From Leishmania mexicana MHOM/GT/2001/U1103 (taxonomy: Eukaryota > Euglenozoa > Kinetoplastea > Trypanosomatida > Trypanosomatidae), in the NCBI RefSeq assembly GCF_000234665.1, contig NC_018315.1, positions 186,001 to 250,000 on the forward strand: 64,000 bases of DNA, read 5' to 3'. The position numbers were made by a program, and so were the translations under genes. This document shows, piece after piece, positions 51,760-62,140 of the stretch. The notes beneath the pieces are model-generated. The model was not told where the DNA came from. It did no database searches and saw nothing but the letters and a program-made list of their open reading frames with translations. The first letter of the stretch is position 1, and every line of letters starts with the position of its first letter.

Positions 51760-54700
51760 ATGGGCGACGAGCAGATCACGGAGAAGCAAGTGCGCTCCAG
51801 CGTAATAGATGGTGCTGTAGGGCCGCCGCAATCTCCGCCACAGCAGCAAGCGACAGGGCGGAAAACGGGTGACCACATCGCACATGTTTTTCGTGCTCTC
51901 CAGCACCTGCAACCGCGCGGGTCAGGGCCATCGGCATCCTCTTCACAGCTCACCAACTCGTCAGCGTTCGAGAATGGCGCCGCTGCGTGGATGTGCAGTC
52001 ACCTGGACTTTCTGTGGGAGTCGATTGCGTCATCGGCTACCGAAACGCCATCAGCAGACGTCAACGCTGCGGCTGCTTCAATGCCCACGCACCCACGCAC
52101 GCGGCTTGTTCTTCAGCTTCTCGCCTTGGAAGCTCTTCGACAAGAGCAGCGGCGCGGCGTTTTTCCGCTGAGTTCTCCGCCGCACTCCTCTGTGTCGACC
52201 GCCGCATCCCTTCTGAAGGCGCCTAGCGGGGCGGCGACCCCCGCTGCTGCTGCTGCTGCACCGATTGCTGGCAGTTCTCTACGCCTTATGTCCTTTTGTC
52301 ACCATGACACCCGCTTTGAGGCGGGCGGTTTGCCTGTTGTGCATCACTGGCTCTGGCAGCGTGCTGCGGCGCTTCCGTCCGGGCTGGCCGTGGCCGAGTC
52401 TCCCTATGGCGACCTCAGTGCTCTCATGATGGAGTGGGCGACGCTGGCGCTGCCGGCGTGGCTGGAGAGCGCAGAAGAAGTGCGGTGGCGATGCGAGCGT
52501 GATGAGGCGCTGCGCCTTGTGCGTGAGAGCGCCACCGCAGCAGCGGTGTGCAGCTCTGCCAACCTGGAAAAGGAAGCGCGAGAGGCGGAAGAAACGGCTG
52601 CACGAGTGCCTGATTGCTGCACCAGACCCGGCACTCGTGCAGCTGACACTGTCGCCGCGAAGAGTGTTAGCAGCCTCAGCCGCGACCAAGCCGCATTCAT
52701 GCCGCAGGTGGAGGACGCCAACGATGAAGGTGTGCCAGAGCCATCATTGACTGCCGTACCCGAACCGCTATTGACGTCCGCTGCGGATGGCGCACCTTCT
52801 TCCCCTCCTCGACGAGTGTTGCAGCTCGTCGTTGCGGCGGCAGCGAACCCAGCTACCGCGCAGAAGGCCGATCCCACCATCGCCAAAACTACTGCTGTCG
52901 CCCCGTTGCCCAGGCCAGCTGCGGAGAGCGAAGAGGTACTGGTGAAGGAAACTGGAAGGGAGCCAACGAGTGTATCGGGCACCGCTTCATCCTTTCTAAT
53001 GACGCCACCGCTGCAGTCCCAGGTTAGTGACACGCCGGCGATGAGCTCAGCAAATACCGCTGGTAGCGGCGATGGCGACATGGGAGTCAAGAAGAGATTG
53101 GCCATACAACTGCTCCGCACCACCGGCAGCATAGATGTCCCTCGAGCGGCAGCTACGACTGCCACAACCATCGTCGCGGAGCCTTCGTGTAACACTGCCA
53201 TCGACGACGTGGTGGCGAGAGTAGCTACGAGGCCGCCAATGCTACTCAGCGACGAGGGCGTCACAGATGACGATGACGAAGTGCGAGGGTCGATGGCCGA
53301 GACGAACGACAGCGCTCAGGATGCCAGCGCACTTGTCTCACCAGCTTCAGAGGCAACGGAGAACACCGCTGCGTGCATGTGGTCGCGCCTGCGTCGGTGG
53401 CGACGTATCGCTCCTGTTGTACTGGATGCCCCTCCAGGCAGCGAGGCAGCACAGGACGTGTGCACTGTGCTGGAGGCGCTGGGCTTTGCGACGGCTGGCG
53501 AGGTCGACTGTGTCGACAAGAGTCTGACCGAGCTGGCACCGTCTTGTTGCGCAGCGCAGGCGTCTGGAGAGCCGCTTAAGGGGCCGAAGGTGCCCGCCTC
53601 ACGCTGTTTCACCGAGGGTGCAGCATGCGCGCGGATGTCTCTGTGTCCTCTCGGGCGTCTGCCTCCTCTCCTCGCCGCGCATGCGTGGCTGTCGAACACA
53701 TCGCTTCGATCATCATGGCTCGCCTACATTATTGCAGTTCCGTCTCCAGAATGCTCGCTCGCTGTTGGCCACGACGGCAGGGAAGTTTGGCTAACGGACG
53801 AAGGGACGGCGCTGGTGTCTTCCAGCGACGCGCAGGCCACTCCGCTGCCCGTGCCCGTGTCGTCGCCTTCATCCTCGGCGCACTGCAGCGGGGACACGCC
53901 TCCTCGCCCGCAGATGCCCTCAGCATCTCCTGCGCTGTCCTGCATCGCGTTGGCGGACCATCGCGTGTTTGCGATGCTCGATGAGCTGCTGTGGTGCGCA
54001 CATCCATCTGCAAGCGCCTTTCTGCTTAGTTTCGAGGAGAACTTGCACAGGTACTTGTGCTATCCCTTGGCTGGGGTGTGCGCTGCGGCACCTGCAGCAG
54101 CGACGGCGAGGAAGTCGGGTGTCTGCAAGTCGCTTTCTCACCTTGAACAAGGGGAACTTGTTGCTGGCAGTCATGGCACCTCTGCTCCTCGCCCTCTCAC
54201 GGTGTCCGCCTGGAAGGCATACCTGGAGCTACGGTATGGAAAGACACACCTGCGGCAGCGGAAACATCTGCATTCTTCTCCCTTGAGGGCGGTGGCTTCC
54301 ACTAAGGCAGCGACTTCGAACAGTGGCACCGGCCAGCACGCCGAACCCAGCGTTACTGTCGCTGCTGCTGCCGCCCCTTCAACAGCAGGCAGTCTGCACC
54401 GCACCAAAAAACGGGAGGCAAGTGGGCACACTGCAGAGTATGAGGCGGCCCCACGACCCGCGATGTCGTCCGTCGCTGCGCCTGCCGCTGTGGCGGCGCG
54501 CACACCACTCCTGCCGTTCGTTGCAGCAGCCTTTGCTGCGTCGTCCTCGGCGACGGCGAGCACCGCCACATACGCTGCAGTCATGGATGTGGCGGCGATG
54601 GTGTTCCTGGCGGAGCTGCGCCGTATTGGCGCCATCGCCATGGTGAAGAAAGCACGGGGCGCCGTGCAGGTCCTACAGGCGTGCCACTCGGGCCGCGGTG

Positions 54701-57591
54701 CGGCGTCACTGTGGCAGTCGACGACACAGCAACGCGGTGGAGAAAGCTGTGGCAGTGCGGAGTCAGGCGTATGCGTGCAATCGACCGCCGACGCAGAGGG
54801 CGTGCGGCAGTTTTCGTCTGCCGCTGCCGAAGCCTCTTGGTTCAAGGCCGTGCAAGACAGGTGTAGCCTATCGGTCTCCTCGCTGCAGGCCCTCTTGGAG
54901 GACGCCGTTGAGTGCGACACATCACTGCACAGGTATGCTTGCAGGTGTTTTTCGTCGCTGTCACCGCCGTCTGCCGCCACCATGGCGAGCCACGTGCAAG
55001 AATCGTCGATGGATGTAAGGGACGAAAAGCGCTCGCTGGTGACGGTGGCTGCGCATCTGTGGTTGGCGCTCGTGACGGTGCTCAGTCTTGGTGAGAGTGC
55101 AACGGCCCAGTACGTACGCGGCGTACTGATGCCGCCGGCTAGTTTTCCAGTTACGCCTTGCTCTGCCTCTCCCACATCGGCCGCAGCCGTAGGGGCAGCG
55201 GTGGAGGCGGTTGGCGTGTCCTCGTGGCCGGTGAGGACGTCGTTGGCGCCGTTCACGATGCCAACACTGTTTCGAAGCACGCTGGAGGATCTGTATCAGG
55301 AGGAGAGCGCAGCAACCGCCGCTGCTGTAGCCGTGGACGGTAACGACCACAACCCGCCATGCCGACCGTCTTCACTGCCGCTGTGCGCGCCGGGCTTTCT
55401 GCGAGATGAGGAGGACCCAGCGAGTAGGGCGGCAGCCAGCTGCCGAGCAACACCCGCTTCTGTGGCAACCGCAACGCTACGAGGGTATGCGTCTTTGACC
55501 CCAGCGACTCAGGACACACTTGTGCTGAGCGCGGCAGTGGCGCTGCGGCACCCTCGCGTGATACTCCGGCAACTTCGCTTTCTGTGGCAGCTGAGCAACT
55601 GTGAGAACCGCGACGGGTATACGACTAAGGCCGACGACAGCTCGCACCGCTCAGCGGCGCTCAGCTCCCCGTCACCTGCCCCGCCCGATGCCGGAAGGAC
55701 AGCAGCAAGCACCCAGCGAGCCGCCGGGGCAGCGGACTACCGCGCTACTGCGACGAGCACCAGCGACCGTGCAGCGCTCTCTTTCAAGCAGGAGTTCGCC
55801 ACTCGAGTCGCCAGTCTCGTGGAGTGCGTGCAGATGGCCTCTCTTGCTGGGCTGCCGCCACCACTCGCCGCATCACTGACGCCGTTCAGACCATCGCCTA
55901 GCGCAGCTCCGGCGGAGGCTGCCTGCGGTGAGCTGAGTGGAGGTGCGCCTCCCTCTTCGATGCGGCAATGCTCGACAGGGCCAAGCACTTCGGCGGCAGA
56001 TGCGTCAGCTGCCGTCGCACCGTTACAGCAGCGGTGCGGCGCAGCAGCTTTACCACTTCCTGTGCCTCCCCCAAACGCCGAATCTGCCAGGGCTGTCGCC
56101 GCTCATGCGACATCGATTCGCCTGCGCCTGCAACTCGCGTCCAAGACGTCGCCCTCCAGCTCCGTCACAGCTGGCGTAGGGGCATCCACGACTTCAACCA
56201 CCGATGGTGTGAAACGGTCGCGCGAGCTACGCGAGAAGGACGAGATGGATGTGGGCGTCACGGAGGCTGGTGCGCTGTCGAGCTCGAAAGACGTCGCGGC
56301 GAGGAACTCGCGGCCGGGGAAACTGTATCGCATGGAGGGCGTAGCGACGCCTTCTCTGCAACTCGAATCGCATCGCTGGGCACGAGCACCACCGCCGCCG
56401 CCGCCGCCACTAGAGAGCCTGGCGGAGTTGCAGGTTCGCTGGGCGGATGAGGTACCGGAAAAGAGCGGTTCCGTGCGGCTTTTGCTCACACCTTTGGCCG
56501 CCACTTCTTCTGGGGTGAGGAGCGACGTTGAGGTCACGACGTCTAGGTCGGTGCTTCTGCTCACTGTGGTGGCTGATACCCTCTGGGATGCACTTCAGCA
56601 CATACACGCACAGGCACTTGGAGTGGCAGTGGGCAGCGCTCATGTGCCTCGTGGCGATGGCCCGACTTCGATCGATCCTTCAGCGGCGACATCTGCTTCG
56701 TCTTCAGTTCTCCCAAGGGGTGCCGAGGCGACGCTAGGAGGTGTACCTGTGCGTCGTACGCTGCTGCGGCTGAGCGTGAGCCCCGCCTACCGCGCCCTGC
56801 AGCGCCTGTGGCAGGCCATCAACCCCCCAACCGTCTCTGAGCGTAGCGTGGTCGTCTCCTCGGAAGCTGGTATCCTCCCTCCTACTGGTGGTCCCGCAGC
56901 GCGCCACCCAAGGCTGGACGTGGTTCTCCCCGCCACTGCCTCTCGGCTGGCACCAGTGGTCGACCTGCGCGCCTACACCTCCCTGACAGCATCGCTGCGT
57001 GGGGTTGTGTGCGTTGTGCTCGGATACGCGGTGCATGAGTGCCTGCAGGCCATCTGGTGCAACTGGTGTGCGCTTTGTAACGTGCACGAAGACTCCGCGA
57101 CGACGGCGAGCTGCGGTGCGGCGTCATCTGGTTCAGCGCAACAGCCTTCGCGCACGCCTTTTTCACCTTCGCATCGGTCGTACGCGTGGCTTACGGGGCA
57201 GCTCCGCGCACTACTCGATGAGGTCCTTCAACCTCTAAACCGTATTCTAAAGGTGTCTCTGTCTGGAGTGGACGACATCGAGCCTGTCGGCGGCCGAGGT
57301 GCGTCCGAAGTCATGAGGGGCGACGGACACGTTCTGGCAGAGCCACTTTCCTCACCGCTCAGACAGCCTGGCGCTACGCACGCGGAGATACTCGCGACGG
57401 CAGGTTGGCTGGCCTACAATCCCCTTGGGCTCGTTCTTTTGCCGGCTCACATCCGCCAGCTTGACGCCGCCATGCCTCGGTGCCTGTGCGGCGACTGCGC
57501 AGCGATGAGTGGAGGCCTTCACCGCCTAGATGCATGTGAGGCGTGGACACAAGTGAAAGCCGCGCTTCAGCAAGCCGGCGTGCAGGCATGA
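51760..57591 (+). CDS. Large conserved-type hypothetical protein, function unknown
   Basis: A 1943-residue protein starting at ATG 51760, the first in-frame ATG after a good acceptor. It is rich in Ala, Ser, Thr and Pro with many low-complexity runs, mixed with apparently folded stretches: residues about 60-250 (HLDFLWESIAS, WLESAEEVRWRC), 680-830 (FAMLDELLWCAHPSASAFLL), 980-1080, and the C-terminal 280 residues (AYTSLTASLRGVVCVVLGYA, then AWLTGQLRALLDEVLQPLNR). A Cys cluster CLCGDC lies near the C-terminus. A poly-Pro run occurs near residue 1545. I see no catalytic motif, transmembrane segment or signal peptide, and I do not recognise a family. The unbroken length and GC-rich codon use like its neighbours make it a convincing gene. 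Very long antisense open frames across it are a by-product of GC-rich third positions. Confidence 0.8.
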   Translation: MGDEQITEKQVRSSVIDGAVGPPQSPPQQQATGRKTGDHIAHVFRALQHLQPRGSGPSASSSQLTNSSAFENGAAAWMCSHLDFLWESIASSATETPSADVNAAAASMPTHPRTRLVLQLLALEALRQEQRRGVFPLSSPPHSSVSTAASLLKAPSGAATPAAAAAAPIAGSSLRLMSFCHHDTRFEAGGLPVVHHWLWQRAAALPSGLAVAESPYGDLSALMMEWATLALPAWLESAEEVRWRCERDEALRLVRESATAAAVCSSANLEKEAREAEETAARVPDCCTRPGTRAADTVAAKSVSSLSRDQAAFMPQVEDANDEGVPEPSLTAVPEPLLTSAADGAPSSPPRRVLQLVVAAAANPATAQKADPTIAKTTAVAPLPRPAAESEEVLVKETGREPTSVSGTASSFLMTPPLQSQVSDTPAMSSANTAGSGDGDMGVKKRLAIQLLRTTGSIDVPRAAATTATTIVAEPSCNTAIDDVVARVATRPPMLLSDEGVTDDDDEVRGSMAETNDSAQDASALVSPASEATENTAACMWSRLRRWRRIAPVVLDAPPGSEAAQDVCTVLEALGFATAGEVDCVDKSLTELAPSCCAAQASGEPLKGPKVPASRCFTEGAACARMSLCPLGRLPPLLAAHAWLSNTSLRSSWLAYIIAVPSPECSLAVGHDGREVWLTDEGTALVSSSDAQATPLPVPVSSPSSSAHCSGDTPPRPQMPSASPALSCIALADHRVFAMLDELLWCAHPSASAFLLSFEENLHRYLCYPLAGVCAAAPAAATARKSGVCKSLSHLEQGELVAGSHGTSAPRPLTVSAWKAYLELRYGKTHLRQRKHLHSSPLRAVASTKAATSNSGTGQHAEPSVTVAAAAAPSTAGSLHRTKKREASGHTAEYEAAPRPAMSSVAAPAAVAARTPLLPFVAAAFAASSSATASTATYAAVMDVAAMVFLAELRRIGAIAMVKKARGAVQVLQACHSGRGAASLWQSTTQQRGGESCGSAESGVCVQSTADAEGVRQFSSAAAEASWFKAVQDRCSLSVSSLQALLEDAVECDTSLHRYACRCFSSLSPPSAATMASHVQESSMDVRDEKRSLVTVAAHLWLALVTVLSLGESATAQYVRGVLMPPASFPVTPCSASPTSAAAVGAAVEAVGVSSWPVRTSLAPFTMPTLFRSTLEDLYQEESAATAAAVAVDGNDHNPPCRPSSLPLCAPGFLRDEEDPASRAAASCRATPASVATATLRGYASLTPATQDTLVLSAAVALRHPRVILRQLRFLWQLSNCENRDGYTTKADDSSHRSAALSSPSPAPPDAGRTAASTQRAAGAADYRATATSTSDRAALSFKQEFATRVASLVECVQMASLAGLPPPLAASLTPFRPSPSAAPAEAACGELSGGAPPSSMRQCSTGPSTSAADASAAVAPLQQRCGAAALPLPVPPPNAESARAVAAHATSIRLRLQLASKTSPSSSVTAGVGASTTSTTDGVKRSRELREKDEMDVGVTEAGALSSSKDVAARNSRPGKLYRMEGVATPSLQLESHRWARAPPPPPPPLESLAELQVRWADEVPEKSGSVRLLLTPLAATSSGVRSDVEVTTSRSVLLLTVVADTLWDALQHIHAQALGVAVGSAHVPRGDGPTSIDPSAATSASSSVLPRGAEATLGGVPVRRTLLRLSVSPAYRALQRLWQAINPPTVSERSVVVSSEAGILPPTGGPAARHPRLDVVLPATASRLAPVVDLRAYTSLTASLRGVVCVVLGYAVHECLQAIWCNWCALCNVHEDSATTASCGAASSGSAQQPSRTPFSPSHRSYAWLTGQLRALLDEVLQPLNRILKVSLSGVDDIEPVGGRGASEVMRGDGHVLAEPLSSPLRQPGATHAEILATAGWLAYNPLGLVLLPAHIRQLDAAMPRCLCGDCAAMSGGLHRLDACEAWTQVKAALQQAGVQA

Positions 57592-59337
57592 ACCGCGCCC
57601 CCTCCACCCCAGTGCCAACGTTGTTTTTCTTACTTTCGCTGGATACCCCTGCGGTGTTGAAGACGCGTGCAGGCGGCAACAAGGCGAGGAGAGACGGTGA
57701 GCTGCTGCGGAGGAGACGCAGACAGACAGGCAGACAAGGCGTACGCCCAGTGCCCCGAGGCGCGGCGGATGCAGCCGCGCACGTGACACAGACCTGTGGA
57801 GGAGTCGCGGAGGAGATGCGCGGGGATGCAGCAGTCGATCGAGGAAAGCGGTTATGGCGTGAATGTTATATATTTTCTGCCGCGGTTCAAAGCGGAGTGG
57901 AAGCGGTGTGTGTGTGCTTTCCTCCCCGGCTCTCCCTCTTCCCTGTCCTTTCTCTGTGACCTCTGCCACCGAGCTCATGCATGGCCACTGGGATAGCAGC
58001 AGCTCCCACCAACAAGCGCGCGTGCGCGTGAGAGAGAGCCGGAAAACTAAAAAAAAAACGAAACGCTCGCACAACTCTAGCTGTTTTCTCGCAGTGTGTG
58101 TGTGTGTGTGTGTGTGCAGCAGATGGTCTCGCACCGTGCCGACACCGCTGACTTGCTTACTAGGCATTTTCTTTTTTTTGTGCTTTACAGCGAAGCGTGC
58201 CGTCGCGCGTCTCGGTGCCGTTGGACAAGGTCCGCGCGTGTTGGTGGGTGGGGAGGATGGTGCCGCCAACGAAGATGGCTCTCTTGCCGATGTCTCGTCC
58301 CTCTCTGCCCCTTTGCCACCCTTCTCTCGCTCCCTCCCTCTCTCTGCTTCGTTCTGCGCTTCCCGATGGTTCGCTACCCCTGCACCACAACGTCCACATC
58401 GGTATATATATATATATGTACATGTATGGCGCAGGCGTTGAAGAAGGAGAGAGATGGGCGGATAGCGGGAGTGTGTCGTGTGCCTGGCCTCGGCTGCCGC
58501 TCTTCTGCAAGTGTGGTGTTCGTGGTTCGTGTTCCTCCTGTTATTCCTCTCTCCTCTTCACAGCTACAGCACACGCTGAAGACGCCGCAGCATCATCGCA
58601 GACGTGCGCCTAATGGCGAGAGGTCGAGAGAGTGTGTGAGAGCTGTAGGAGTTTGTTGTCTTCGTATCGATTCCCGCTCTCTTATCATATATATATATGT
58701 TCTCGGCTCCAGCGGTCGTTGAGGGTGCCGACGCCTGCCCGAGGGATGTGCGGGGGGGTACTCATGGCATGCATCGCTGTCTGGGTAGCTGGTATGTGCC
58801 TACTCCGTGGTGGGCAGTGTAGGTGTTGCCCACTCGTCTCATCGGCTGATCTCTCTTTTTTTTCTTGCGCGTCTTCGTTGTGTCCATGGGCGTTGCGCTC
58901 GTCTTCGTCTGTCCTCTCTCTCCCCCCGGCCCATTCCCTCGCTGCATCTCTCTCCCCACATATCGCGCGCTCCACCCCCCTCTCTCCTCTCCCAAACGGA
59001 AAAAAAAACGTACAGCACAGACAGACAAAGACACGGAAGAAGAGGTGAAGTGCGCGTGTGTCCGTCACGTTCTAGAATGCCGCGTCGCTGCCAAGTAGGG
59101 GGCGAGCGCATCCGCACGTGCGTATCTCTCCGACACTCACTCACTCTCTCTCCCCCCTCACTTGCGTTTCGCGTCGTGACGGCAGCTCACGTGTGCGAGC
59201 GCCTCTTCCCTTGTTTCGTTTTTCTCGTTTTCCTCTTTGGGCCCACCCCCCTCTCCCTCTCACCTGCGCACACTCAGCTAACACACCCACACACCCACAC
59301 ACACGTAAAACGTACAACGCACGCAAGACTCTCTCTG

Positions 59338-59352
59338 CCCCCCCCCCCCCCC
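59338..59352. repeat. 15-base poly-C run
   Basis: Uninterrupted C run about 50 bases before the presumed splice acceptor of the facilitator gene. Confidence 0.95.
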
Positions 59353-59377
59353 ACCGCGCAACCCCCTCCTCCTAAGC

Positions 59378-59401
59378 TCTTTTTTTTTCTCTAAACGATA
59401 G
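59378..59401 (+). promoter_or_regulatory. Candidate spliced-leader acceptor for the facilitator gene
   Basis: A T9 tract followed by CTCTAAACGATAG; AG at 59400-59401 would give a 5' UTR of about 289 nt. Confidence 0.5.
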
Positions 59402-59690
59402 GGACAAACTCTCTCGCGATCTCTCCCCCGTTCCTCCAGGCCCCTCTGCCGAAGGCTTCCGCCACCAGCGCCATAGCGGGCGATCACGGCACAAGGGGAC
59501 CAAAGGCATACCTCTCACGCCGCCAGCACAGCGGGCTGTCTCGTTAACAACACGTCGACTAACATATACATTGAACAAGCAGCGCCTCTACGCGTGCGAG
59601 ACGACCACACCCCTTCTTCCACCTCACACAGCATCCTCGCCTCTGCTCCCCTTATATCTCTCCGCTTTGCACCGACACGGTTGCCCACGG

Positions 59691-61622
59691 ATGAAAATGG
59701 CTGATAGTCCGAGTAAGGGGCAGCATCTGCAGGTGCTGGCGCGTGGCCCCCAGAAGCACATCAGCGACCTGCACCGCTTCGCCCTGCTTCTCGTCGGCTC
59801 CTTCGGCACTATCTGCGGCTCCTTCGGCTACGCCTTCACCCTGGTTCTGCCAAGGATGCAGGAGCGCTACAACCTCTCGCAGCGCGACTTGGCCTCCGTG
59901 ACGACTGTCGGCCTCGTGTTCGGATTCTTCATGCTCCCCTTTGGCACTCTGTACGACTACCTTGGACCGCTGCCGGTAGCGATCTTGTCCATGATTTCCT
60001 ACCCGCTCGGTGCCATCCTGACGGCGCTGTGCTTTGAGGGCGTGATAGAGGGCAACACACTGCGGCTTTGCGTCTTCAATTCTTTCCAGAGCGTGGGCAT
60101 GTCCTTGACCGACATTGTGTGCTGCATGACGGTGCTGTCGTACTTCCCGTCGAACCGTGGCTCCGTGATTGCGCTGCTCAAGACGTTCCCCGGCCTGGGC
60201 TCTGCAATCGTCGGCTCCTTCTTCGCCGGATTCTTTAACGAGCAGGTCTCGCAGTACTTGTACTTCCTGGCTGTCTTCGCCTTTCTCACGAACACAACCT
60301 GCGCCCTCGTGATGCGGCTGCCCCCCTACCACCTGACCGGGTACCAGGAAAGCCATCTGAGCGAGGAGGAGAAGGAGCGCCGCCTGGCGACGAAGACACA
60401 GTACCTGAAGCAGATGCCGCCGATGCGGCGCTTCATCTTCGGCCTTGTCATACTCGTCATCTTCATCATCTACCTGCCGACGACGTCCGCGCTCGTGGCG
60501 TACTTAAATTTGGGCAGGCCTCACAAGCTTGGGTTCGCGATTGGAACGACTGTGCTGACGGTGCTGTACATGCTGATCGCCGTTCCGCTGCCCGCATGCC
60601 TGACGCGGCAGTTCGCGCGCCGTAAGAGTGAGAACGTGAGCAACGACGACATGAGGTACGACCGCCGGACGAACGGTCACCGCTCGTTGGACAAGGAGCC
60701 GTTCCGCGCTGATGCGGACGTTTTCGCAGAGAAGAGTACCGTGGCTATGCTCGAGGAGCCCGTCGAGAGCGATGGGCAGCAGGCAGTTTGTGTGCCCGTG
60801 GAGACGGATGTGGACTACGTTGCACCACAGTACCAGGGCACGTTCCTGCAGAACCTGTGCACGCTGGAGTTGTGGGCTCTGTGGTGGACTATGCTTACCG
60901 TGGTCGGCGCTGAGTTCGTGATTATCTACAACGCGACGTTCATCTTGGGTGCGCTGCAGGGCAGCATGCCGGCGCCATCTCTCACTGCTCTGCTGACGGT
61001 ACTCAATGGCGTGGGCAGCGCTGTGGGCCGGCTGCTGATGTCCTACTTCGAGGTCTGGTCGCAGAAGCGCAAGGCTGAGGACCGCGTGCCGATCACGATT
61101 GCGCTGTTCTTCCCGACTTCCACCATCATCATTAGCATCGTGCTATTCCTTTCGCTGCCTGCTGCTGCGCTCCCGCTGCCGTACGTGATTGCCGCGCTCG
61201 GTAACGGCTTCTGCGCCGCCTCCCAGATTCTGGTGTCCCGCACGATCTTCGCGAAGGACCCCGCGAAGCATTACCACTTCTGCTTCAGTGCGACGATGGC
61301 TGCTAGCGTCGTGCTGAACCGTTTCCTGTACGGCGAGTGGTACACGGTGCAGGCGGAAAAGCAGGGCAGCAAGCGCTGCTTCGGCAGGCACTGCGTAATG
61401 ATGCCGCTGTTAGTGATGCTCGGGCTCGCGACCAGCGCCTTCATCACGGACGTGATAGTGCACTTCCGCTACCGCTCATTCAGCCGGCGTGTCCTGATGG
61501 AGCGGGCGCGTCTGCGCGGCGAGGTTGCCGACACCGAGAAGGAGAGGCCCGCGGGGGCTGAGGTGGTGGCGGATGATCTGGATGTGATCCGTGGTTCCAA
61601 GAACCGTCCCCGCGGCGTGTAG
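59691..61622 (+). CDS. Major facilitator transporter, nodulin-like family
   Basis: A 643-residue polytopic membrane protein. The frame is open from TTG 59571, but the first ATG is 59691; a second in-frame ATG lies two codons later. After a short basic N-terminus, residues about 23-90 match the nodulin-like start of this MFS branch (GSFGTICGSFGYAFTLVLPR, then YNLSQRDLASVTTVG and FGTLYDYLGP). About six helices precede a charged cytosolic loop (about 340-420), and about six follow, the usual 12-helix plan. The second half contains NGVGSAVGRLLMSYFE, an MFS-like Gly-Arg motif. The C-terminal 40 residues are charged and cytosolic. Members of this family carry small metabolites in plants and are numerous in trypanosomatids; the substrate cannot be predicted here. 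Confidence 0.85.
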   Translation: MKMADSPSKGQHLQVLARGPQKHISDLHRFALLLVGSFGTICGSFGYAFTLVLPRMQERYNLSQRDLASVTTVGLVFGFFMLPFGTLYDYLGPLPVAILSMISYPLGAILTALCFEGVIEGNTLRLCVFNSFQSVGMSLTDIVCCMTVLSYFPSNRGSVIALLKTFPGLGSAIVGSFFAGFFNEQVSQYLYFLAVFAFLTNTTCALVMRLPPYHLTGYQESHLSEEEKERRLATKTQYLKQMPPMRRFIFGLVILVIFIIYLPTTSALVAYLNLGRPHKLGFAIGTTVLTVLYMLIAVPLPACLTRQFARRKSENVSNDDMRYDRRTNGHRSLDKEPFRADADVFAEKSTVAMLEEPVESDGQQAVCVPVETDVDYVAPQYQGTFLQNLCTLELWALWWTMLTVVGAEFVIIYNATFILGALQGSMPAPSLTALLTVLNGVGSAVGRLLMSYFEVWSQKRKAEDRVPITIALFFPTSTIIISIVLFLSLPAAALPLPYVIAALGNGFCAASQILVSRTIFAKDPAKHYHFCFSATMAASVVLNRFLYGEWYTVQAEKQGSKRCFGRHCVMMPLLVMLGLATSAFITDVIVHFRYRSFSRRVLMERARLRGEVADTEKERPAGAEVVADDLDVIRGSKNRPRGV

Positions 61623-62105
61623 AGGATAGGGGCATTAAGGAGGCTTTGCAGGACACTACGTCGCAGGGGCCTCCTCACACGCGTATGCGTACGCACAGGC
61701 GCGTGCCTCTCGCGTCTCCAAGACGCTTGCCCGGCACACTCTCCCCTCGCCCTTTGCCCTTGTGTGTCCCTCAACGCTGCTGCGCGTCTGTTCACCGGGC
61801 ATACGATCGGCAAAGGCCCCCTCTCCACCCCGTCTTCTCCGTTTTACTGTTTTTATTTTTTTATTGGGTGTGGTTCTTCATGTTTGTGTGCCTTTTTTCT
61901 CATGCCTGTGTACACGGTGACGTGGCGCCTTGTCTTTGGTGTTTTGTGTTCCCGCTTCTCTCTCTCGTGCTCACGCTCTGCTGCGTGCGTGGGGTGGGGG
62001 GAGCTCCCCTCTTTCGTTTCGTGACCGGAATTGCTATATATATATATACATCCGTTGTCGCTTGTCCCGCACGACTGTTTCATGGCCTTTCCTCGCCTTT
62101 TTTCG

Positions 62106-62140
<35 letters not shown>

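Larger units (their letters stand above)
57592..59690. other. Intergenic region upstream of the facilitator gene
   Basis: GT runs (58095-58117), TA runs (58403-58417, 58687-58699), an A run (58050-58057), a 15-C run (59338-59352) and a T tract leading to the acceptor AG at 59400-59401. No gene seen. Confidence 0.7.

Noticed and set aside
54171..55280. 369-codon antisense open frame inside the 1943-residue gene
   Set aside because: By-product of codon bias; the sense frame is continuous for 5.8 kb.
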